From NCBI RefSeq assembly GCF_019175385.1, contig NC_083339.1:110159601-110223600 (forward strand): a stretch of 64,000 nt of DNA, in the 5' to 3' direction. The translations under genes and the position numbers were made by a program. Of the stretch, positions 56,416 to 64,000 are shown one piece after another (positions within the stretch are counted from its first letter, which is position 1; each line of letters begins with the position of its first letter). Origin of the DNA: Lycium barbarum (lineage: Eukaryota; Streptophyta; Magnoliopsida; Solanales; Solanaceae). The notes under the pieces were generated by a model, which was given only the letters and a program-made list of their open reading frames with translations, had not been told where the DNA came from and did no database searches.

Positions 56416-58785
56416 AAATAGAACCAGATAAATAATAGGACAAAAACAAAAAAAAACCATCTATAAGATATCTTTTCCAAAACCCTGAACTATTCCAGGA
56501 CAACAACAGAAAAAACCATCTCTTTCACTATAAACACACTGTAGCGGGTCGTATTTTTTCCGATTCGTATTTGCACTTGCCTTATTTAAAAAGGAAAGTG
56601 TCCTGGAAAATTACGGTTGTCAATCATACCGGGAAAAAGGAAAAAATAAACTTCTACGTGGATGGTGCTCTAAATGGACATTGTTTTAGAGTCGCCACGT
56701 AACTTATAGGAAAGTTAGGAAAACCAGTTCGAAAGGGTTCATTTAAAATAGTTAAATTTTAAAAGAGACCAATCTATACCAAAGTTTGGGTAAGGGTTCT
56801 GGTGATCCCCCGGGAAGGTGTTAGGCACCCCGGTATTAAAGATCTATAAAATACGGTTGACCTACGGGTTCTAATAGTATGCCTTGTGAATATAAATTGT
56901 TTTTGATAAAAACTACTTTTGTTTTAGATTCCCGTAATAAAAGGTTAGTACTCATACAAAAATACAACACTTTTAAGAAATAAAAGTGGCAGAGTTTTGC
57001 CCAAAATTGGGCGTTTTGGGTTTCGAATTAGAGCACCTAGGTTAAAACCCGAAGGCATTAACCTAAGTAGAACACAACGTAAGCCCACCCGAGTTTAGAA
57101 AAAGGTTTTTTAGTTTAAGTTTTATAAAATCATTTTTGGCATACTATTATTATCCATATTTTAAACATATTTTATATTTTTTAAATTTTTTGCCAATCTT
57201 AGTCCAAAATAGTCCTAGTTATTAAAATGATCAAAACAATCCATAAAGTCTTTAAATCAGTCCGCATAGTCCGTAGGTTCATATCAGTCCACAAGTTTAA
57301 AAAATATTCAAATCAGTCCCATAATTTATGAAATTGATCATTTTTAGTCCAAATTATACTAAATCAGTCCATTTCAAGCCACAAGTGATATTTGAAGTTT
57401 CCAAAATCGGTTTTGTACAGTTTCAAAATCAAGTTTAGGCGACTTTAAATATGGGATAACCTTAAGGGATCTAATTTATAAATAAATACACAAGTATAGA
57501 ATTTAAATGCATAAATAAAGAGATAAGAATATTGGGCCGACCAACCCCAAATAGAAATAATTATGCAGCAGGATATCTTTAAGGCCCAAAATTGCATATG
57601 CTCCATGTTATGTCCAAGAGAAAGGTTGACTTGGTCTAGACACGTTAGTGAGCCCCCACCAACGTATTTGGGTGGACAACGACACAAACGGGTATACATA
57701 ACATTAGAATACATCCGCAAATTAAACTCGAATAACAAAATTAAAGCCTACAATTATTACATAGCCCAAAAAATGAATTACAATGCTTTTGGCCAAGCCC
57801 ACAATTATTATACTAAAAAATAGCGGATAACTTATGCAAAAAGCCCATTAGTGGCCAAATATAACAATTATCAGATCGCCAAAACTAAGTACAAACCTAG
57901 AATTGTGGCCCAAACTTATTTTCCCCTTAAAATTTTCTAAGTGTCAGATTATGATATACACGATATACCACTGACATACTACTTGGTTTTCTTCTTAAAT
58001 TCCTAAGTATCAAGACTCTAATATACATGATATACTACCAGTATACTACTAAGATATGAAGATATACTACTAAGATACGAAGAGAAAACCCCTTTAAAGG
58101 GCATACCCTCCATATACACTTGATATACACTAAACATTCAATTATCCTTGACTCTAAACACCATATTCAGGTCAAAAGTTAGCAATGGCATAGTTAGGAA
58201 GAGCATGACAGGTTTAACATGAATGCAGGATCAAACAGAATCTAACTAGGGTGTAATGGATTAGTCAAGACAGGATCAACAAGTCCTTAAGAGGGTGAAG
58301 CTAACATAGGTGCAAACATAGTTCAAATGGCAGTCATAGAAAATCCAAATGATAGGATACTTATATGAGAGCAATTACAGATCCAAAGAGTCCTAAACTG
58401 TGGCCATAATGGGTTCATGCTACTATCCTAGGCTCAAAATACCACACTGAATATGTGATGGTCACAAGCATGCAGGCAGAGGTGGGAAATCACGTATATG
58501 GACCACAAAAATTCAGAAGCCAGCTACAGAGGCAGGTACAAGCAAGCAGGTACTACATTTGTTCTTGTAAGAGTGTTTTGATTTCAGTTTTAGCATGGCA
58601 TTGAGCGTCAAAGTTCAGAACCAAACATAGCATAATCAAAGAGGGCATGACACACTTTTTAGATGATAAAACAAGTAGTGTTGATAGTGGAAAGGCAAGG
58701 AAGTGATGCAGTACAAGATTGAGGTAAAGGAATGAAAAAACAGGCCAGGAGCCATACTCATAGTCTTTGTTTTTATACTTTCTGA

Positions 58786-58807
58786 GGGGGGGGGGGGGGG
58801 GGGGGGG
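58786..58807. repeat. 22-base G homopolymer
   Basis: Uninterrupted G run in the Ogre LTR. The true length may differ, since such runs are error-prone in sequencing. Confidence 0.8.
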
Positions 58808-60324
58808 ATCAAGCAATCAAAAAAGACAGAGTGATGAATTGACCAATCATGAGTTCATTTTTATTAGCAAGAAACTGAATCAATGCCAGGCAACTTATGT
58901 AGCTACCAAGCATTACACTAAACCTAGACACTGGTTTGAACCTCAACTTTTATCTTTAGAAAACAGCAACTCAAATTCCCACTTTTTATAACTTAAATGA
59001 CTTCAAACAAAACAAATATTGAAACAGAGGGTATTTCTGGCCTAGTTTATTACTTAATCTTTTAAAATTTTCAAACAAGAAACACACCTAAGACTGCATA
59101 GACTTATAGGACTATAGTTTAGCAAAACAGCTTTCAATTTTTAGACTTTGTAAATTTCAGGATCTCAAAAATTCTACAAACCCCATATATGACAGACTTG
59201 TACTCCTATTAAACTACTAGGCAACGTTAAGAATCATCAAAGGCATCTAACTTTCATTTTAGACTCTAACCTACACTTATACAGTTTTGAAATCTCAAAA
59301 TCTATAAACTACATTCCAAAATAACTTGTACCTCTTTAAAAATCATTTTTTGACAAAAAACTGGAAACTTTACAAATTACAATCAAGCTTAAGGTCTTAT
59401 AACTTCACTAAGTATCAAGTTCTAATAGTTTTAGTAGTTAAAATGAATTACAAGCTCTGTTCAAATTCCAACTTACACAAGATACTCAACTTTCAAGAAT
59501 TTCATTTAAAAATTTAAAACAAGGTTTCATAATATATTTTAAGAACTAACTAGTTCCAATACTTGAAACAATCACATATTCTTAAAATGGACCAAACTTA
59601 CTTAAGCAAGTTAACATCTACTCAGTATTGAAGGAAAGAGTTATTTTTTATACTTAAGACTAAAACAGGTTCAAAAAAGGCATATTCCTAATCCTAGAAG
59701 CATTTTCAACTTGATCATATCTACCTTTTAAACTATTCAAACAGTGTTTAAGAAGATATAAGAGCACAAACTAAGACAGATTTTCAAACAAACTAATATT
59801 ATTTAACAAGAGACATTAAAAGTAGCTAACTTATACCAAAATATCAACTCTACTTAACTTAGTATGAAGAAACCTAACCTAAACTATCTTTTCTTCTTTT
59901 TTATTAACTTAAGCAACTCAAAATTACTTAATATTATCTAAGTGTAGGCTTCCTAGTTCATTTTTCTAATTCAAAATAACAATAAGGACACAGAATACTC
60001 ACCTAATCACTTAAACAGAAATCAAACCAATGTGTAATCATTTTTCTTACTAATAAACATCACAAACAATAGACAATCATAACTTGAAATAAGAACAAAG
60101 ATTGAAATAAGAATTTACCTTTTATTGGGGCAACCTAAAGATCAAAAGGGGATTGATTCAACACTCCAAGCCACAATACCCTTCTTTAATCCTTAAAATC
60201 ACCTTTTGCTTCTTATATTTTTATATTCTTCTTTCTATATTGTATTTTTTGTATATATTTATCAATTGTGTAGCTAGTGTAGATGAGACATAGGTTTTTT
60301 TTAGGGAATAAAATCTGGACCCTT

Positions 60325-60556
60325 AACTCGTTTTCCAACTTGCTATTTATAGCCAAAATCTATAGGAATCCTAGGACAAAATAGAAGGACACTTGGCCGC
60401 ACCTTTTTCCCCCCCAAATCCCCAAAATTCGTACCTCATCCTGATTTTAAAATCAAAACAGATTTGGCGGGGAAAAAAGTGTGGCCAAGTGTCCTTCTAT
60501 TTTGTCCTAGGATTCCTATAGATTTTGGCTATAAATAGCAAGTTGGAAAATGAGTT
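60325..60556. repeat. Inverted repeat with two opposed TATA boxes in Ogre LTR
   Basis: Arms 60325-60420 and about 60461-60556 are nearly exact inverted copies. Each carries CTATAAATAGCAAG: minus strand at 60339-60352, plus strand at 60529-60542. The minus-strand box is in the sense direction of the element and is the likely LTR promoter; the other would fire in antisense. Confidence 0.85.
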
Positions 60557-60998
60557 AAATACAAGGAATAGTACACTCGCCAGCACAAACCACCTCATGG
60601 TATAATTCCAACGGTGCAATTGTACCAAATGGATAAAATCCCCAAATTCGTACTCAAACGGTGTAAATTTTTGGAAATTGCCCGAGGTCTTCCATACATA
60701 TGCGTGTGATGCACAAGATGGCTAGGGATTCGAGGTCCCGCCCATGGCAACCATCACGCGTGGATAAACCCGAGTAACATCCACAAAATACAGCTCAAAA
60801 CAATGTAAATAACTAAAATTAAACGAAATTAAACCAGGTAATCACAAGAACACATGAGAGGACATAAAAACCCTCTTAATTCGGGTCAAAATGACCAATA
60901 ACTCACCGCAAAACGCCACTAAAGGCGGCAAAAACCTAATCGCCATTATCGCCTCTTTGAGAGGTAGGGGAGGTCGGGTGAAGGGAAAATGAAGGAGG

Positions 60999-61140
60999 GG
61001 GGGGGGGGGGTGAAAGTTTATTTTTAATAAACTTCCGTCCCCCTTTTTTTAAAAAAAAAATCCCCCCCCCCCCCCCCCCAAAATAAACTTTCGTCCCCCT
61101 TTTTTTTAAAAAAAATCCCCCCCCCCCCCCCCCCCCCCCT
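60999..61140. repeat. Poly-G/poly-C tract cluster
   Basis: A G run near 60999-61010, then two ~55-bp direct units of ACTTTCGTCCCCCTTTTTTT, an A run and a long C run (to 61139). Run lengths are uncertain. Confidence 0.75.
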
Positions 61141-61637
61141 CCCCTTTAGGTTTTAAAATCATTTAAGTTAACCCCTCCCCCCTCCTAAATTTAAATCAAT
61201 TAAAGACTATGTATTATAAATACGCGTATTACTAAGTAAAATAATTATTTAGGCTAATCAAAATTTAAAACTCGCAAATTCAAAATATTAGCTTTAAAAC
61301 AAGCCTAATATTGACATAGTTCCGGGCATTATTTTAAATGTGAAAAAATGTGGTCAAAATGAGCCGTAATTCATACGTCGTTTTAATTAGCAGTTTTTCC
61401 GAATTAGACGGAGCAGGATACATATCTTATTTTCGAATCATATTTATGAAAGTAAATAACTCGTAATTTTCTTGTAATTGTCATTTTTTTGAAATAATAA
61501 TAAAATGTCAATTTTTGCAATTTTCTCGGAATTTTTGAAATCTTAATCTTTAAAGGGTGTACTTTTACTCCGTCTTTGACCCGAGAAATTTGAAAATTAA
61601 AATACGCATCTTATGAGGTGAAAATTAGGTGTCAACA

Positions 61638-63900
61638 ACTGCCCCTTCGGAGTTCGAGGATGGCAAGATCATCCTTGAGCTACGAATTTTGATAAACCTA
61701 ATTTTTACCGAATAAGAGAGACTACAGTTTTCTTTTTATGTAAAATTTCAAAAGTATGGCCGGACCCCGGTCTCTGATCTTTCTACATATCTTAGGTTAT
61801 ATGAGAATTCAGGCTGTTTGTAGTTGTGACTCTAATAGGACTAAAGAAATTCCATATTATCTCAAGTTGCCCCGAGATAATCATAAGAAATATGGCCGAT
61901 CCTCAAAACTTGAGTAGCCTACATATCCCTAGCTTTGGGAATTAGGCCAATTGTCGTTTGACTCGATAACCCAAAAGGAAATATTCCCTTATGTGGGAGT
62001 CCCTTTCACTATTTTCGGTAAAACCCGACCGAAAATGATTCTTTGAAGAATTTTTAGAGTTTAGTTGCTTGAAGTGATGTTTCAATACTGGTGTAGAAAG
62101 CTTGACTCTCGTACATGGTTTTTGACCGGTTGCCCAAGAAAAATTTTCACGTATGCTCTGCATGTTCTAAATCCGGCTTTTTGCTTCCGTCCTCGGTACC
62201 TTTTAGCTTGTCTCCAAATGCTGAGTCCTGCGTGTTAGTTAATTGAAAATTTTATCATAACGTAATCATACCTGAGTGACATTTTGCCATTTTGCTGATG
62301 TTGACTTGTCATCCTTCGACATCATGTCCGTCTTTTCGCAAATGCTTGTCTGTTTTTCTTTCTTTTCTCCTGTAAGTGTGTGCTTTTGTGTATTTTTCGA
62401 AAAAATAAATTTTTGACTGCTTTAGATAATGATCACGACCCTTTGGCCGGCTCTTTTCTCGTCATTTTCAGATGTTTTCATTTCTCAATGATAACATCCG
62501 TTGGGATCTGGGTCGGCCTATACCACACTCTTGCGAAACCTTCACACCCCAGTCCGATTTTTATTTTCATAAGCAGGATGCTATTAATGAAGACCATGTT
62601 TTCAAGCGTGGGGTCATTTTTGTTTCTTATGACATCCGCTACCCCTGAAAATTTGGGATCACATCATTTTCACATACTACGGTGACTGTCGCAAATCTGG
62701 TGTCGATTGCATCGTTATCCTCATACGAAGTTTGCGGTATACCAGTTCGGGACTACATCACTACCCAAAGCGCAATATCATATTCCTTTCATGATAACTA
62801 CTAACTTATATGTCCAGAATTCCAATATTTAGTCAGAATATTCAAATTAAAGACTGCATACTCAAGTGCGGGGCTTTTCTCATAACAGCTGCTATCCCTG
62901 AACCAGAATTACATTAACTTGAGATAAACTGCAGTAGTGACCACAAATATTGATGTAGGAATCACATTCGTATTTCAACGATTACGGACATCAATCTCGG
63001 AATTATGCTACTTATTTTTGGCTATATATATGGGAAATGACTCATCCCCTTCTGCACGTAGTTGTTTACTCCATAGCGTCATTTTGAGGAATGAAGCTTA
63101 CCTCGGTGGTAAGACTGATACTTTCCTTTTTTAACTCCAGGGAAGAATATCCGCCCGTCAACAGGGTTCATATCTTCCAAAAGGACTAGACTCTTTCTCA
63201 GTGAATACGACACTACAATGCCGACGTCAACTCTTTGTCTTCAAATCATAGATTGCCAAGATGAAAACTGTGACCACCCTTTAGGCCAGGATTAATCCAT
63301 CTTCTGATGACACTCTATGTCGACAATTTTTAATTTGATGTCAAAATTATGTCACCTAATTTTAGGTTAGAACTGTGCTTACCGAATTTAATACATCTAA
63401 TCAGTCAATGTATCAGGGCAAGCCATGCGACGTCTAGGCCGGGGTCTCAATACATTGATACAATACTGGTTAGTGGAGACCAGACTTCGGTAAATCGTGA
63501 TTATATCTTTCGATAGTCTTAAAATTTACTTTTATAAAAATCTTTATGCTCTGCAAAATGAACAAACTCGTCAGTGTAAAACAACTTTACTTAAGGAGAA
63601 TTTCGTTACCCTTTTTTGCCATTTCTTCTTCGTTTTGCTTTGTCATTGTTATCCCTGTTTAAAACATTTCTAGCAAACAAGTCAGTGTAAATATCCTAGC
63701 TTGTTTGTTCCTGCATCCATAGAAAAATTCGTGAGTTTCCTATATGGTCGACCGCTCTTCCTACATGAGGATTTCTACCATTCACACTTTGGCAGGAAAG
63801 AATGCTCGTTTTCCTTGAAGATCTTTTGTTTTCGCAAAGAGGAAATTCTTTGGGCGATGATTTTTGAAAACATATATATTTGTAGAAATAAATCTGTAGT
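61638..63900 (-). mobile_element. 3' internal untranslated part of the Ogre element
   Basis: Starts with the polypurine tract on the minus strand and extends to the right. No RT, integrase or RNase H frame was recognised in this stretch, which fits the long non-coding segment upstream of the 3' LTR in Ogre elements. Short frames (for example 62380-62685) lack homology I can name. Confidence 0.6.
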
Positions 63901-63902
63901 AG

Positions 63903-63906
<4 letters not shown>

Positions 63907-63966
<60 letters not shown>
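63907..63966. repeat. (TA)n microsatellite
   Basis: About 30 uninterrupted TA units close to the right edge; Tyr/Ile frames over it are artefacts. Confidence 0.95.
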
Positions 63967-63969
<3 letters not shown>

Positions 63970-64000
63970 AAAATGATATATTTTATATGCAGCCTTTTAA

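Larger units (their letters stand above)
40200..56539. mobile_element. MULE carrying shortened mudrA and ULP1-like gene, with nested LTRs
   Basis: Inferred single element. It holds a mudrA-derived gene (plus strand, 49759-50496) and a convergent ULP1/DUF1985 pseudogene (minus, 52505-55914). Both sit among tandem arrays that share the palindrome ACTTGTTGCAACAAGT. Such gene pairs are known from plant ULP-carrying MULEs (the Kaonashi type in Arabidopsis), many of which lack long terminal inverted repeats. I found no TIRs. The left limit is set only by the end of the 278-bp duplication and a promoter-like area at 40200-40690. The right end is masked by the Ogre LTR. A donor-like TTTGGTAAGTAAA at 40688-40700 could start a 5' UTR intron leading to the mudrA exon. 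Without the nested LTRs and TSD copy it would span about 9.5 kb. Confidence 0.6.
56540..61637 (-). mobile_element. 3' LTR of an Ogre-type Ty3/gypsy element
   Basis: On the minus strand the LTR starts TGTTGACACCTAATTTT after the polypurine tract GAAGGGGCAGT (61638-61648) and ends CCCGCTACA, 5098 bp. The size and the wording near 56690-56860 (AGAGTCGCCACGTAACTT, GGTTCTGGTGATCCCCC, GGAAGGTGTTAGGCACCCC) are those of Ogre/Tat elements. It contains a 96-bp-arm inverted repeat with TATA boxes, a 22-G run and poly-C tracts. No protein frame is expected. Confidence 0.88.

Noticed and set aside
56540..61637. Solo-LTR interpretation of the Ogre LTR
   Set aside because: A polypurine tract adjoins on the internal side and the flanks (CACAC and ACTGC) do not match, so it is a 3' LTR with internal sequence, not a solo LTR.

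Overview
The window is plant nuclear DNA, almost certainly from a Solanaceae species. The evidence is a tRNA-derived SINE of the tobacco TS type (24523-24702), an Ogre-type LTR over 5 kb long (56540-61637), very long Ty3/gypsy LTRs starting TGT and ending CGTGACA or GTTACA, Solanaceae-type hAT and Tourist MITEs, and an intron-containing plant receptor-like cytoplasmic kinase. The genus cannot be fixed by reading alone. The window is repeat-rich accessory DNA: I see one apparently intact host gene (35647-37701, minus). Nearly everything else is transposable elements, many nested and datable relative to each other by target-site duplications (TSDs).

Layout. 1-9290: a decayed Ty3/gypsy element (5' LTR end, PBS, leader) with a non-autonomous gag-only LTR element (2247-7991) inserted in its leader; that element's left LTR carries a Tourist-like MITE. 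9291-13334: Ty1/copia remains in an unusual order, RNase H of one copy, a single LTR, PBS, then gag and protease of a second copy, interrupted by a gypsy solo LTR (about 10954-12467). 13335-15588: AT-rich DNA with a GGT/GAT-rich block. 15589-21691: a minus-strand relative of the first non-autonomous element, with a retropepsin-like stretch placed before its gag and a 2-kb gypsy solo LTR in its 5' LTR. 21715-29208: a cluster of MULE-type and hAT-type MITEs, a SINE and a large foldback. 29801-33788: a near-complete but inactivated hAT transposon with a perfect 8-bp TSD. 34713-35079: a third Tourist-like MITE.

35647-37701 is a four-exon PTI1-like kinase gene (362 aa, all catalytic motifs present). 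38186-40105 holds a SINE fragment, a small copia LTR and a 278-bp tandem duplication.

About 40200-56539 is the most unusual block. It looks like a Mutator-like element (MULE) carrying a shortened mudrA gene, in which the N-terminal region is joined to the C-terminal zinc knuckle without the DDE catalytic core. Convergent to it is a decayed ULP1-like (SUMO protease, DUF1985) gene. The non-coding space is filled with several tandem arrays, including one built on a 16-bp perfect palindrome and one built on ~200-bp palindromic units. One gypsy solo LTR sits in the array and a second solo LTR sits inside the first, both with exact 5-bp TSDs. From 56540 to the right edge is the 3' LTR and 3' internal part of a minus-strand Ogre element, which hides the right end of the MULE.

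Functionally, only the kinase is a strong candidate for a working gene. The hAT, copia, gypsy and ULP1 frames carry stops or frameshifts. The shortened mudrA frame is open, so a DNA-binding-only product is conceivable but unproven. No rRNA or tRNA genes were found.
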